Counted from the stretch's first letter, positions 26,001 through 35,274 are shown. The stretch: DNA of 64,000 nucleotides from Clostridium rectalis (GCF_900626095.1 NZ_UYZZ01000009.1:62001-126000), one strand, 5' to 3'. Made by a program: numbers and translations. The notes: generated from the sequence alone by a model not told the origin.

Positions 26001-26840
26001 TTATATTAAACTTTCTAATTTTTTAGTTAAAAATTTTCTTCTATCTTCATAGTTAAATTCATTTTGTATTTCTATTAAATCTGAATCATACTGTTCTAAT
26101 ATATGTACTAATTCTAACTCTTTTTCACTAAAACTATTTCTAATGGGGAAATGTTTAGCAAAACCTTTTCTTTTTCTATATTCTTTAGCTGACATTCCAA
26201 TAATGACTTCATTTAATAAACAAAACTCAGCTATGAATTGATTATTATGCATATATTGGGGAATTGTTTTTATTACCTCTTTTTTATATTTTATTAAAGC
26301 ACCTTTTAAAGTTTTGCATTTTATAAGAGTATTTTCTCTATCTAAATTCCATTCATATCTATTTTTAAAGGCTTTTTCTATGTATATAAAGTATTTTCTA
26401 GCAATTTTACTTTTTTCTTTTAATTCTTTACCTGTTCGTCCACCTTTTGCTCCTGCAACCATAGATATTTCTTTTGCTATTTCTATAATCATAAAATATT
26501 CTTTATTATAACCTAAAGCTACCATTCTATTGGAATTACTAGCGTCCCCTTTGAAGGTGTCGCTTCCTTTTATCCATTTTATATTATATTCTTCGTCTTC
26601 TTCTAAGTCCAAATCTTCTATCTGTTGTTTTATCCATGTTGTAAAATCTCTACCTACTCCTAACTCATTATGTATAGTTCTTGCATTGATCCAATTTTGA
26701 TTTTCTCCTTGTAACACAGGTAATTTTTCTTGATACTCTAAAATCATATTTATCTCTTTATCTTCTAAAGCATATAATTTTAATTCATCTTTGGTTAGTT
26801 TACCTTTTTTTAAATTTTTGCTTGTTTTTGTTTTTTTCAT
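26001..26840 (-). CDS. AntA-type antirepressor, second copy
   Basis: This is a 279-aa protein from the ATG at 26840 (AAAGGAAATGATAG before it). The AntA/AntB domain spans about 45-165: VNARTIHNELGV-like NARTIHNELGVGRDFTTWIKQQI, EDEEYNIKW, YFMIIEIAKEISMVA and ARKYFIYIEKAF. The C-terminal domain (EFCLLNEVIIGMSAKEYRKRKG) resembles that of the 12.6-kb antirepressor. A sigma-A-type promoter with the dispersed motif in its spacer lies at 26920-26948. There is no C4-like hairpin here, so the two antirepressors appear to be controlled differently. Confidence 0.85.
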   Translation of the reverse strand: MKKTKTSKNLKKGKLTKDELKLYALEDKEINMILEYQEKLPVLQGENQNWINARTIHNELGVGRDFTTWIKQQIEDLDLEEDEEYNIKWIKGSDTFKGDASNSNRMVALGYNKEYFMIIEIAKEISMVAGAKGGRTGKELKEKSKIARKYFIYIEKAFKNRYEWNLDRENTLIKCKTLKGALIKYKKEVIKTIPQYMHNNQFIAEFCLLNEVIIGMSAKEYRKRKGFAKHFPIRNSFSEKELELVHILEQYDSDLIEIQNEFNYEDRRKFLTKKLESLI

Positions 26841-26919
26841 TCTATCATTTCCTTTCATTCTTAAATTATTTTACGGTACTAATTCTATTATTTAATTCCC
26901 TTATCGTTGCCACGCTTAT

Positions 26920-26948
26920 ATATTATCAAATTGTTTTATATTAGTCAA
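26920..26948 (-). promoter_or_regulatory. Promoter with operator-like motif in its spacer
   Basis: The minus strand reads TTGACT, 17 bases, TAATAT. The spacer is AATATAAAACAATTTGA, a clear copy of the dispersed motif. It would drive the second AntA gene about 80 bases downstream. Confidence 0.7.
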
Positions 26949-27029
26949 GCCTTATTATGAAAAACTTTCTATTTTACAATAAAATTGTACATTTATATTC
27001 TTAAATTGTTTTAAATTCACTGTAAGTTA

Positions 27030-27875
27030 TTAAAGTTTATCATATATTTTTTTTATTTGCCTTGCTCCAGTAGTATCTCCTACTTTCTCTAAATGATTAA
27101 ATTTCTGTTTTAAACTTCTTTTTTTATTACTTTTTTTCTTTCCTGAAGTTGTTTGTGATTTTAGATTATTATCTTCTTTAAATCTTTTTGCATATTCTTT
27201 TAAACAATCTCTATCTTCATATCTACAATAGTAATTAACATCTTGTTTTACTTTACCCCTAACAATTCTGTATCCCCCATTAATATAGTCTATTAATTGT
27301 AATTCTTTTAAAATAGCATTATAAGACATTATTGCTTTTATACCTATTCCCACATCATACTCAATTTTATCAAACGAAGGATAACAAATTTTATTTTCCT
27401 TATTCATTCTCATAATTAGGTAACAAAAATATCCTATTAATTTAAATTTATCTGTGTTCTTTTTGCCTTTACAATATTCTAATATCTTTCTGATTTCATC
27501 GTCATACACTATAAAAAAACTATTATCAAATACATAATTTAATTGTACATAATATATTTCTCCTTTTTTTAATTTGCTTATGTCTGTAATTTCTTTCTCT
27601 AAATAAAAATCTTGATAATATTCAAAAATATCCATCTCTTTTAATTCAATTAAACAATTTCTTATTTTTTCTATCATTTTTGTTTGAGTTCTATTTACAT
27701 ATAAAATGTCTAACAATTGATTAATTGAAAAACTACAATGATTTCTTATTGTTATAGTTTGTGAAATTAATATGTATATAATCAAAGATTCATTAGATAA
27801 AATATAATTGTCCTTTGAATTTTTATTATCTAATATCATATAATTAGATATTTGTATAAACCAATCTTTATCCAT
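27030..27875 (-). CDS. Winged-helix protein, candidate plasmid replication initiator
   Basis: This is a 281-aa protein from the ATG at 27875, which follows AGAAAGGAGGAGTG; an upstream ATG lacks a site. Two winged-helix-like units are seen. One is near 30-95, ending in NQLLDILYVNRTQTKMIEKIRNCLIELKEM. A second is near 165-210, with the pattern CYPSFDKIEYDVGIGIKAIM and LKELQLIDY, close to the HTH of RepA_N/DnaD-type proteins. The C-terminus is very basic (SGKKKSNKKRSLKQKF). It sits next to the partition locus, where plasmid replication genes usually lie. The replication role is inferred. Confidence 0.5.
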   Translation of the reverse strand: MDKDWFIQISNYMILDNKNSKDNYILSNESLIIYILISQTITIRNHCSFSINQLLDILYVNRTQTKMIEKIRNCLIELKEMDIFEYYQDFYLEKEITDISKLKKGEIYYVQLNYVFDNSFFIVYDDEIRKILEYCKGKKNTDKFKLIGYFCYLIMRMNKENKICYPSFDKIEYDVGIGIKAIMSYNAILKELQLIDYINGGYRIVRGKVKQDVNYYCRYEDRDCLKEYAKRFKEDNNLKSQTTSGKKKSNKKRSLKQKFNHLEKVGDTTGARQIKKIYDKL

Positions 27876-28094
27876 TAATGCACTCCTCCTTTCTATATTT
27901 ATATCTTTTAACATTTACACTCTTTCCTTTGTAACTAGGAAAAACATTACATAGATATGTTATACTTATATTGGTAAATAGAATTTTATTTACATCGTAG
28001 AGTCTGAGTAACTAAAATTTGGACACTAAAGAGAGTGAAACAATATATACTAATATAACAATATATACTAATAAGTTAATAAGATAGACTTATA

Positions 28095-28131
28095 AAGAAA
28101 CAAAACCTTCGTACCTCAGTTTTTGTTTCTT
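28095..28131. terminator. Inverted repeat AAGAAACAAAA/TTTTGTTTCTT
   Basis: A perfect 11-bp stem with a 15-base loop lies in the 495-bp gap between the replication candidate and the tubY-like gene. T-rich sequence follows on the plus strand. On the minus strand it sits in the leader of the replication gene, 70 bases after the promoter at 28174-28202, so it could act as an attenuator. The gap also holds two direct copies of AACAATATATACTAAT at about 28049-28075. No gene is seen in it. Confidence 0.45.
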
Positions 28132-28173
28132 ATACTTTATTATTTTTTTATTTTTCGTTTCCTTTATGTTTTT

Positions 28174-28202
28174 ATCTTACCAAATTATTTTATATTAGTC
28201 AA
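28174..28202 (-). promoter_or_regulatory. Promoter with operator-like motif in its spacer
   Basis: The minus strand reads TTGACT, a 17-base spacer AATATAAAATAATTTGG, then TAAGAT. It points to the candidate replication gene at 27875 through a leader of about 300 bases. A second motif copy lies at 28224-28236, just upstream. Confidence 0.65.
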
Positions 28203-28370
28203 CTATTATTTTTAGATTTTATTAAATTATTTTATATATTTTTAAAACTCTTTCTAAACTATTTTAAAGCATATTATCTTTTGCTAGTCTTATTATACCT
28301 ATTTATTTTTATTCCTCTTTATATCCCCTCTCATAAAGTTCTAAATTTATAATTTTAGGTATAAGGAAGA

Positions 28371-29099
28371 TTATCTTCCAAATAACCTTCCCAAAAATGA
28401 TTTTTTCTTTTTTGCTTCCAATTCTTCTTGTTGCTTTTTTCTTTCCTGTAAATTATGTTTTAACATATCAATCATTTCTATATCTCTTGAAGTAGCTTGT
28501 CTCTCTTTATCATCTACATAAGATTTGAATTCTGAAATAGATTGGTCTAACTTTTCAGATATTATCTCATCTACTGTCAATGCTATAGTTTCATTAAGTT
28601 TATCGTTCATTTCTTGCTTAATTACAATTCCTTTATTTTGTTTTTCATCAATTTTACTTAATAACTCATTTGAAAAACAATTTAATTTCCTATCTATTTC
28701 TACTGATAAAGCTGAGATTATAGTCTGAATGGCTAATGGATTACTAGAATCTACTACACTTTGTTCTATTTCATTTATATCAAAACCTTTTGAACTACAA
28801 TAATCTGACACTTGTTTCAAAGTTAATCCATCCTCTTTAGTTAATTTTTTTATAAATTTTAATTTTTCTATGTCTATTTTTCTATATCGTTTATTTTCTA
28901 CATCTAATAAATCTTTAAACACTCTAGTCCAATATGTTATTGTTGATTTTGGTAAGCCTACCTTTTGTGCAACCTGAGAAGTTGTGTAAAAAAAAGGTTC
29001 CCCTCTAATAACTTTTGTTTTTGAATCTTTATTTTCTATTTCATCATCTACATCAAAAAATTCAGCATCAACTACTTTATCTTCACTAAAATTTTTCAT
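28371..29099 (-). CDS. tubY: TubY-like regulator (MerR-type HTH plus coiled coil)
   Basis: This 242-aa protein has a MerR-like helix-turn-helix at residues about 35-105 (FYTTSQVAQKVGLPKSTITYWTRVFKDLL, then the wing and LKFIKKLTKEDGLTLKQVSDYC). A long helical, coiled-coil-prone middle follows (110-225). A short basic-amphipathic end (KKKKSFLGRLFGR) could touch membrane. The layout and the position beside tubR-tubZ match the TubY component described for the c-st phage partition system, which modulates TubZ assembly. It is divergent from tubRZ. Direct repeats AAGTATA-N4-AAGTATA at its promoter (about 29122-29137) may be an autoregulatory site. Confidence 0.7.
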   Translation of the reverse strand: MKNFSEDKVVDAEFFDVDDEIENKDSKTKVIRGEPFFYTTSQVAQKVGLPKSTITYWTRVFKDLLDVENKRYRKIDIEKLKFIKKLTKEDGLTLKQVSDYCSSKGFDINEIEQSVVDSSNPLAIQTIISALSVEIDRKLNCFSNELLSKIDEKQNKGIVIKQEMNDKLNETIALTVDEIISEKLDQSISEFKSYVDDKERQATSRDIEMIDMLKHNLQERKKQQEELEAKKKKSFLGRLFGR

Positions 29100-29202
29100 G
29101 GAAAATCACTCCTTAAAGAAAAGTATAGTTAAAGTATACCATATATAAATAAAAAGATATAGGTTTGTTTTAATCCAATTAAACAGAACTTTAACTTTAC
29201 TT

Positions 29203-29253
29203 CACTTATTATTTTAATAGCTTTTACTTAACTTTACTTTAAAATAATAAGTG
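29203..29253. repeat. Perfect 15-bp inverted repeat in the tub intergenic region
   Basis: CACTTATTATTTTAA at 29203-29217 and its exact complement at 29239-29253 flank 21 bases. Two copies of TTAACTTTACTT (29191-29202 and 29229-29240) overlap the block. It lies between the tubY promoter and the iterons, so it could be an operator or part of the centromere. Confidence 0.55.
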
Positions 29254-29349
29254 TATTACATTTATTATTTTTAAATAAAAGATAAATGGTAAAAATATTT
29301 TAATTCAAAATATAAATCTTAATAACTATTGTTTTAATTATATTTTAAT

Positions 29350-29612
29350 ACCATATAAGTTCTATTTAAATACTATTATTGTTCTATTTTAAGTATAATA
29401 AATATTAGTTATTCTTACATTTCAATTCAATTTAAAGTATTTTATAATTCTATTTATATTCTATATAAGTTCTAAATTATTACCATTTTCATACTAAATA
29501 AATAATAAATAAATACTATTTTATAACACTATTGCATATACCACTATAATATAGTATTATATTGGTAAGGTTAAATAAGTTCTAAGTTATTTCCAAATAA
29601 GTTACAATTTAA
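29350..29612. repeat. tubC: Centromere-like iterons (tubC/tubS)
   Basis: The 600-bp gap between tubY and tubR is gene-free and carries repeated ATAAGTTCTA boxes at about 29354, 29464 and 29575. Degenerate copies (ATAAGTTACA at 29598, TTGTTCTATT near 29379) and extended similarity of the type CTAAATTATTACC surround them. Iterated sites just upstream of tubR are where TubR binds to build the partition complex in known TubRZ systems. This region is therefore the likely centromere, and it also covers the tubRZ promoter. Confidence 0.65.
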
Positions 29613-29696
29613 GCATAAAAGCTTTCTACATTAATCAGCTTTAGTTAAAACTTTATTTTATTTTATTACTTAATTGATTAGAGGTGAGTTATAAAT

Positions 29697-29984
29697 ATGG
29701 ACTCTGTCATATTTACAGAAAACGATTATAGGATATTAAAAGCTATAATTGATAGAAATGACAATAAAAAAGGTTTGTGTAAAGGCAATGGGACTACGAT
29801 TAAAGAAATTATAGAAAAAACTTGTTTGTCAGATAAAAAAGTTAGACAAACATTAAAAAGATTTGAAACATTAGAATTTGTAAGTAAAGGATTAAAAATT
29901 GTAAAAGCAGATACTTTTTTACTTACAGAAAAAGGTTTTGAAGAATTAAATAGTTTAAGAGAAAATATTTTTGGGGAGGTATAA
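29697..29984 (+). CDS. tubR: TubR, centromere-binding winged-helix adaptor
   Basis: This 95-aa winged-helix protein begins four bases after the good site GAGGTGAG and ends three bases before tubZ. Helices and wing can be followed: ENDYRILKAIIDRND, TIKEIIEKTCLSDKKVRQTLKRFETLEF (recognition helix), then the wing LKIVKADTFLLTEKG. TubR dimers bind iterons and hand the plasmid to TubZ filaments. Identity rests on its size, its fold and direct linkage to tubZ. Confidence 0.85.
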   Translation: MDSVIFTENDYRILKAIIDRNDNKKGLCKGNGTTIKEIIEKTCLSDKKVRQTLKRFETLEFVSKGLKIVKADTFLLTEKGFEELNSLRENIFGEV

Positions 29985-29987
29985 TAT

Positions 29988-31055
29988 ATGGAAAAAGAGA
30001 AAAATCTAATTATAGGTTGTGGAGGAGCAGGCAATAGACTGGCAAATACTTTAATGAACTTAGATAGGCGTTATACCACTATATTTTTAAATTCTAATAT
30101 GAGTGAAATGGAAAATTTAAAACACTTTGATAGCGAAAGACGTTGTTTTTATATTCCTAACGCTGATGGTTGTGGCAAAGACATGGATAAAATGGAAATG
30201 TTTTGTAAAGAAGAAGCTCCAAAATTTATGGTTATGATAAAAAAATTCACAACTCATAAGTATGTTACATTCTTAACTAGTGCAAATGGTGGAACAGGTG
30301 CTGAGGCAACTATTATGTATTCAGAGTTAATAAAAAAAGCTTGTCCAGAAAAATCTATAAATGTAATAGCAACTTATCCTTCTTTAACAGAAACAAGTAT
30401 TGATTTTGATAATGCTACAAGATTTTGGAATGAAATGATAAATCTTAAAAAGAAAGGCTATATTGATTCTATAAGATATATAGATAACAATAAAGGTGAT
30501 GAGGAAGAAATAAACATAAGAGCCATGAAGGAATTAAATGAAAGTTATGACATGGCAAATGGTAAACTAGACACTACTGATTCAGCAAAAGTACATTGTA
30601 CAAACGGATATAAAGTATATTTAAAATTAGATAAAAATTGTTCTGATTTGGAAGAAGCCATAGATAAAGCTATAAAAGAAAGTGTTTTCTATATGCCTGA
30701 TATCTTTGAATGTGATAAAATGATTGCAGACATCAACACACAAGATTTTGATTCACAATTAATTGAAGAAGAATTTGAATATTATGATTTTGGTAAATTT
30801 AACGAAAATACAAATGGAGAAACCAAAATACTTTTAGGCGGTTGCGAAATGCCAAGAGAAACTATTGAATTAGTACGTGAAGCATTAAAAGAAACTAAAA
30901 AAAGAAAAAGAAGAAGAAATATCCAAGAGGATTTAATTATAAGAACAGAAAATAACGAAGATAAGAAAGAAAATATAAAAACAAAGACAAAAACTAGATT
31001 GTCAGCAGATGATTTAAATAATATGTTTGCGGATGACAGTTTTTGGGATGATTAA
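29988..31055 (+). CDS. tubZ: TubZ, tubulin/FtsZ-like plasmid-partition GTPase
   Basis: This 355-aa protein forms GTP-driven filaments that move the plasmid form to daughter cells. The tubulin fold is clear: nucleotide loop IIGCGGAGNRLAN (7-19), signature loop SANGGTGAEATIM (98-110), then PSLTETSIDFDNATRFWNEM around 140. The C-terminal tail is basic then acidic (KKRKRRRNIQEDL ... DSFWDD), as in TubZ, where the tail contacts TubR complexes. The length fits TubZ of phage c-st. It is cotranscribed with tubR and ends in a convergent terminator shared with the Mrr-like gene. Confidence 0.95.
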   Translation: MEKEKNLIIGCGGAGNRLANTLMNLDRRYTTIFLNSNMSEMENLKHFDSERRCFYIPNADGCGKDMDKMEMFCKEEAPKFMVMIKKFTTHKYVTFLTSANGGTGAEATIMYSELIKKACPEKSINVIATYPSLTETSIDFDNATRFWNEMINLKKKGYIDSIRYIDNNKGDEEEINIRAMKELNESYDMANGKLDTTDSAKVHCTNGYKVYLKLDKNCSDLEEAIDKAIKESVFYMPDIFECDKMIADINTQDFDSQLIEEEFEYYDFGKFNENTNGETKILLGGCEMPRETIELVREALKETKKRKRRRNIQEDLIIRTENNEDKKENIKTKTKTRLSADDLNNMFADDSFWDD

Positions 31056-31112
31056 TAATACAATTAAATTAATATTTATACATTAAATAGGTTTTTAGTT
31101 AGCTTTAAAGGC

Positions 31113-31141
31113 AAGTAGGTGTTTAATTTCAGCACCTACTT
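31113..31141. terminator. Bidirectional terminator between tubZ and the Mrr-like gene
   Basis: A perfect 9-bp stem, AAGTAGGTG/CACCTACTT, with an 11-base loop lies between the convergent ends of tubZ (plus) and the nuclease gene (minus). T-rich flanks lie on the left (minus strand exit is less clear). Confidence 0.6.
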
Positions 31142-31169
31142 AACCCTACCTGAAAAAATACCTAGTGAA

Positions 31170-31808
31170 TTATGATACATTATTTACTTTAAACATTACT
31201 CTCTGAATTTCATTACTTTTTAATTTGAAAAGTAAAAACTTAATGTCATTTTCGTTCATCAACTCTAAATTTTTAACACTTCTTGCAACTTCAATACTGT
31301 TTTTATTAAACTTGCCTGTAGAACATATAATACCTTTATCAGCATTAAACATTTGCATTGAACCTAATAATTTAAAACAAATATCTCTACCAATACAACT
31401 GTTTTTATCATAATATTTACATTCTACATAAGTAGTTTCAATTACTCCATTCACTTTTCTTTTTAAAATAATATCTCTGCCATAATCGTGAGTAAATTTA
31501 GTTAGTTTAACATCATAATAACCTTGATATTTAAATACTTCTGCCATCATTACTTCAAACTGTCTAGGTGTTAAATAGTTTAATTTACTTATTAACTCAT
31601 TTAAATTATATCCGTTATTATAGCTTATATTGAAGTTTCTAATTAATATGGGTAAATATTTAATTCCTTTATACATTTCCATACAAATATAACGAATCAT
31701 TTCAAAAAATCTTATTGTAAATTTAAAAAAGTTTTTTTCAAATTTGCTTAATTTTATAATATTTAATAAATTATAATTGCTTTTATAGAATTTTGTTCTT
31801 TTTTTCAT
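31170..31808 (-). CDS. Mrr-type restriction endonuclease-like protein
   Basis: This is a 212-aa protein from the ATG at 31808 (GAGGTGG before it). The C-terminal 130 residues are an Mrr catalytic domain: TPRQFEVMMAEVFKYQGYYDVKLT, the Asp of HDYGRDIIL, and VECKYY (the D...ExK active site), then GIICSTGKF and ARSVKNLELMNENDI. The first 75 residues are hydrophobic and basic, possibly a membrane-associated helix. Such enzymes cut methylated or foreign DNA; on a phage-plasmid it may exclude competitors. It stands alone and faces tubZ. Confidence 0.8.
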   Translation of the reverse strand: MKKRTKFYKSNYNLLNIIKLSKFEKNFFKFTIRFFEMIRYICMEMYKGIKYLPILIRNFNISYNNGYNLNELISKLNYLTPRQFEVMMAEVFKYQGYYDVKLTKFTHDYGRDIILKRKVNGVIETTYVECKYYDKNSCIGRDICFKLLGSMQMFNADKGIICSTGKFNKNSIEVARSVKNLELMNENDIKFLLFKLKSNEIQRVMFKVNNVS

Positions 31809-31943
31809 ATATACCACCTCAGTTATATATATCTATATTATAGACAAGAAATAATATTATATTCTATAAATAGTAGTGTCATTTTGGGGTGTTACTGCAT
31901 AGTATATATTAATAGATAAATAAAGAAAGGATGAATATATATT

Positions 31944-32117
31944 TTGTATACTGTAGTAATTATAGGAACAGGCTTCATTGTAGGCATAATTAGATGTTAT
32001 ATATATAAGAAAAATAAAAATTCTAATAAGATTCAATATTATAATTATAGTAAGTATGCAGTTAAATATAAAAGATTAAATAATAATATAAACCAACAAT
32101 CAAAAAATATATTTTGA
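31944..32117 (+). CDS. Small membrane protein upstream of the FtsK-like gene (TTG start)
   Basis: A 57-codon frame from TTG at 31944 encodes one strong transmembrane helix (VVIIGTGFIVGIIRCYIY) followed by a basic, Asn/Lys/Tyr-rich cytoplasmic tail. GAAAGGATG lies upstream at slightly long distance. It ends 13 bases before the FtsK-like gene, so it is probably cotranscribed. The start codon is the weak point of this call. Confidence 0.4.
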   Translation: MYTVVIIGTGFIVGIIRCYIYKKNKNSNKIQYYNYSKYAVKYKRLNNNINQQSKNIF

Positions 32118-32130
32118 TTAGATAATGTAG

Positions 32131-33657
32131 GTGAAATTTATGGATTTTATAAATAAAAATATTAATAAACAAAGTAGTAAAATTAAGCAAGAAAAATCAA
32201 AAGAAGATGAAATAAAAATAAATCAATTAATTTATAATTGGAAAAATACTTTTGGAAATTTAGAAAAATGGAATAAAGAATATAATGGATATACACTTTC
32301 TAATATTAAAGTAGAAACATATGGTTTTAGCTCTAGAGTATATGCTCCTTGGGGAATGAATCTTTTTGCACTTAGCAATTATACAGATATTATTGAAACA
32401 GGGTGTAAATGCGAATTTTTATATGAAATTCCTCAACATAGACAATTTGCTTTAGCTAAATTCATATATCCTGAACAAATAAAAATTAATAGTTGGGATT
32501 TTACTCCTGTTAAAGTTAAACCATATGAGTTTTGCCCAGGTTATGATATAACAGGGAAACCAATAGTTTTTAATCTAAATAACTCCCCACATATTTTAGT
32601 GGCTGGACAACAAAGAAGAGGGAAAAATGCTTCTGTAGATAACGCAATAGTTTCATGGATATATTCTTGTACTCATAGAGAAATAATGTTTTACATGTTT
32701 CAATGTGCTAAAAATGACCTTGTAAAATATAAAGAATGTAGTCAAGTTTATTGCTATGCAAGTACTTTAGGTGAAATTTTAATTGCCCTAAAACATTTAG
32801 AAAAGGAATTATTCAGAAGAACAAAGCTATTTGAATCAATGGTAAAAAAAGCTGATGGTAATGACAATATTTTTCATTATAATAAACTACATCCTTATAA
32901 TAAATTACCTTATATTATAGTTATTATAGATGAATTTATAGAACTCATGCCTGATAATTCAACTGATGATAAAGATATAAAAATAATTAAAAATGAAATA
33001 TTAAAAAGGCTACAAATGATAGGTCAATGGGGAGGTAGTTTAGGTATTAACTATTGCCCATTACATCAAAAACCTTCTGCTAAACTTATGCCACCTTTTA
33101 TTAAAAATCAATCTAGTATTAGAATATGCTTTGGATTTGAAGACTTAGTATGTTGTGCAATTGTTTTAGGGGATGAGTTAGCAAAACATGCTTATAAACT
33201 TCCGCCTAGAAAGGCATATTTCTCAAATAATGAACAAAATGGTTACCTATACACTCCTAATTTAAAAGGTCGCATAAGAATGTTTATAAAAGATTCCATT
33301 AAACCAAATCATAGAAATTTATTCAGTGATTTAGAAAAATTAAAATCTTCTAATAAGAAATTACAGATAAATAAAACTTCATTAAGTAAAAATATTCAAA
33401 ATAAAGAAGATTACTTACATAAAGATAAGGGAGTAGCACCAATTCCTAAAAATATAAATAAAAACTACACTAAAGAACTTAACTTTGATAAAGTAGACCC
33501 TTTCAAAAGTACATTCGATAATAAAAAATTAATTAATAATATTAAAAATAACATTCCTAATTTTGTTCCATATAATGCCAAAACAAATCCCGAAATAATA
33601 ATAGATAAAACTAAATTTGACCCATCCAAAACTAAAAAACCCATTAAAAATAAATAA
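32131..33657 (+). CDS. FtsK/SpoIIIE-like (coupling-protein type) ATPase
   Basis: This 508-aa protein has a RecA-like motor in residues about 145-400. Walker A is LVAGQQRRGKNASVD, where the usual Ser/Thr after Lys is Asn, an uncommon change. Walker B is IIVIIDEFIELM. The later segments IGQWGGSLGINY and NQSSIRICFGFEDLVC match the FtsK order. The C-terminus (420-508) is Lys/Asn-rich and unstructured. With the following winged-helix gene it resembles the FtsK and replication-relaxation pair found in Gram-positive conjugative elements. It lacks an N-terminal membrane domain; the preceding small membrane protein could be its anchor. Confidence 0.75.
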   Translation: MKFMDFINKNINKQSSKIKQEKSKEDEIKINQLIYNWKNTFGNLEKWNKEYNGYTLSNIKVETYGFSSRVYAPWGMNLFALSNYTDIIETGCKCEFLYEIPQHRQFALAKFIYPEQIKINSWDFTPVKVKPYEFCPGYDITGKPIVFNLNNSPHILVAGQQRRGKNASVDNAIVSWIYSCTHREIMFYMFQCAKNDLVKYKECSQVYCYASTLGEILIALKHLEKELFRRTKLFESMVKKADGNDNIFHYNKLHPYNKLPYIIVIIDEFIELMPDNSTDDKDIKIIKNEILKRLQMIGQWGGSLGINYCPLHQKPSAKLMPPFIKNQSSIRICFGFEDLVCCAIVLGDELAKHAYKLPPRKAYFSNNEQNGYLYTPNLKGRIRMFIKDSIKPNHRNLFSDLEKLKSSNKKLQINKTSLSKNIQNKEDYLHKDKGVAPIPKNINKNYTKELNFDKVDPFKSTFDNKKLINNIKNNIPNFVPYNAKTNPEIIIDKTKFDPSKTKKPIKNK

Positions 33658-33694
33658 AAATTTTATAATATTGTTTATAAAAGGAGTGACTCTT

Positions 33695-34330
33695 ATGCCT
33701 TTGAGAATATATTATACAGATGAAGATCATAAAATACTACAATTTGTTGAAGAATATGGTTCTATAACAATTAAACAATGCCAAAATATGTTCTATAATA
33801 GACAAGATAAAGGATATGAAATGGCTAGAAGACATTTAGCAAAACTAACTAATTATGGAAAACTTAAAATGGCAGTTAGAGATTTTAATTGTGGAGGTAG
33901 AAATGTTTATTATATAAACAAAAAACTTAATTTTCATAATTTATTAACCTTAGATTATTATTCAAATTTAATAAAACATGGGGCTAAAATTGTATACTTT
34001 AAGCAGGAGCAACCTTGGTTAAATAATAAGTATTTCAGCGATGCTTATTGTTGTTATATTATTGGTAATAAAGTTATATTTGATATTATAGAAGTCGTAA
34101 GAACTAAAAATATTGAAGTAGATAAATATATACAAATCTTCAATTCAAACGAAGCTCATGATTTAAGTAAATATATATATAATCAGCTTGGAGGAGAAAA
34201 TTTAGAATTATTTCCCCATTTAATTGTTATAGACGATGTTAAACATAAAAAAAAATTATACATTAACGATGATATCAAAGTCATACAATTGAATTTTAAC
34301 TTAGATAACTTTACAAATATCTTTATATAA
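33695..34330 (+). CDS. Winged-helix replication-relaxation-like protein
   Basis: This is a 211-aa protein from the ATG at 33695 after AAAGGAGTGAC. The N-terminus is a winged helix (DEDHKILQFVEEYGSITIKQCQNMF, then ARRHLAKLTNYGKLKM and the wing). The rest is a beta-rich nuclease-like domain (YFSDAYCCYIIGNKVIFDIIEVVRT, HLIVIDD). This layout is that of replication-relaxation (PF13814-type) proteins that follow FtsK-like genes in Tn916-type elements. It may start rolling-circle-like replication or regulate it. The family match is by pattern only. Confidence 0.6.
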   Translation: MPLRIYYTDEDHKILQFVEEYGSITIKQCQNMFYNRQDKGYEMARRHLAKLTNYGKLKMAVRDFNCGGRNVYYINKKLNFHNLLTLDYYSNLIKHGAKIVYFKQEQPWLNNKYFSDAYCCYIIGNKVIFDIIEVVRTKNIEVDKYIQIFNSNEAHDLSKYIYNQLGGENLELFPHLIVIDDVKHKKKLYINDDIKVIQLNFNLDNFTNIFI

Positions 34331-34439
34331 TTTGTAATCCATACCACAATGTATTACCCCAACATGTCATTATACAACCTCAAGACCACACTTACCTCAT
34401 AAAATAACATTGATATATAATGGTTTTAAATTTCTAAAT

Positions 34440-34472
34440 AGAGGGTTATAAGCGATAGTAAAATAACCCTCT
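34440..34472. terminator. Perfect 10-bp hairpin
   Basis: AGAGGGTTAT/ATAACCCTCT with a 13-base loop lies 110 bases after the winged-helix gene. It should end that transcript, although the T-run is weak. The remaining 400 bases to the next gene are AT-rich with no gene or clear repeat that I can support. Confidence 0.6.
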
Positions 34473-34900
34473 GATAAAATGTAATACAATACATATCACA
34501 AAAGATAGATACATTCTCAAAAGTTTAAACTTTCATAATATTATTAAATACTAATAAAAACTAAAGATATATTTAGTAACTAAAATTATAATAATATATA
34601 TTTATTATTGAGTATTTTATCCAATTTATTATAGTAACAAATACTTAAATAGGTAAAGGGCTGGATGCTATCTTCCTGTAAAAGTAAGTTTTATTATAAT
34701 AAATTAATAAAATTTTTAATAATAAATTCTATATTGTTATTTATTTAAAGTTATATATAAATATATTATATAAGTTTTTTTAATTATAATATTTGATATT
34801 TATTAAGAAAGTTAAAAACAAATGTTAGATACATAAACAAAATTTAAATTGATTAACGAAAGAGTAAAAATTAAAAAATAAACCGATGGAGGAGTTTTTG

Positions 34901-35185
34901 ATGAACTTAATTTATATTTTATTAGGTACTTTATTTATAAAAACATTGCACATTAAAAAAATTAAATTTAAATATTATAAAAGAAGTTTTAGTAAATTGT
35001 GTGACTTTTTATTTGAATTTATTTGCAATATTGTGCAATTAATTAACATGATATTGGCTTTTGTATTCTCAATTATTAAAAAGATTAATAAAAATATCTC
35101 TCAATACAAGAGAGTGAAGTATTCTATTAATAACAATAGTAAAGTAATTAATTTTGAGAAGTATAAGTCAAAAAAAGCAAAATAA
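34901..35185 (+). CDS. Small membrane protein (94 aa)
   Basis: The ATG at 34901 is preferred because GGAGGAG precedes it; an upstream ATG at 34886 overlaps that site. Two hydrophobic helices (LIYILLGTLFIKTL and IVQLINMILAFVFSIIKKI) are followed by a basic tail. It opens a run of three small membrane proteins after the FtsK-like pair, as in conjugation gene clusters, but it matches no named family. Confidence 0.55.
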   Translation: MNLIYILLGTLFIKTLHIKKIKFKYYKRSFSKLCDFLFEFICNIVQLINMILAFVFSIIKKINKNISQYKRVKYSINNNSKVINFEKYKSKKAK

Positions 35186-35274
35186 TTGTAAAATACATTT
35201 TATAAAAAGCCATAAGTTAGTAAATTAATTGGATTTATATAATAATTGTTATATTTAATAAAGGAGGTATTTTT

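Noticed and set aside
29100-29696. Repeats in the tub region as a possible CRISPR array
   Set aside because: Boxes are only about 10 bases, unevenly spaced and degenerate, with no spacers of equal length; they fit partition iterons.
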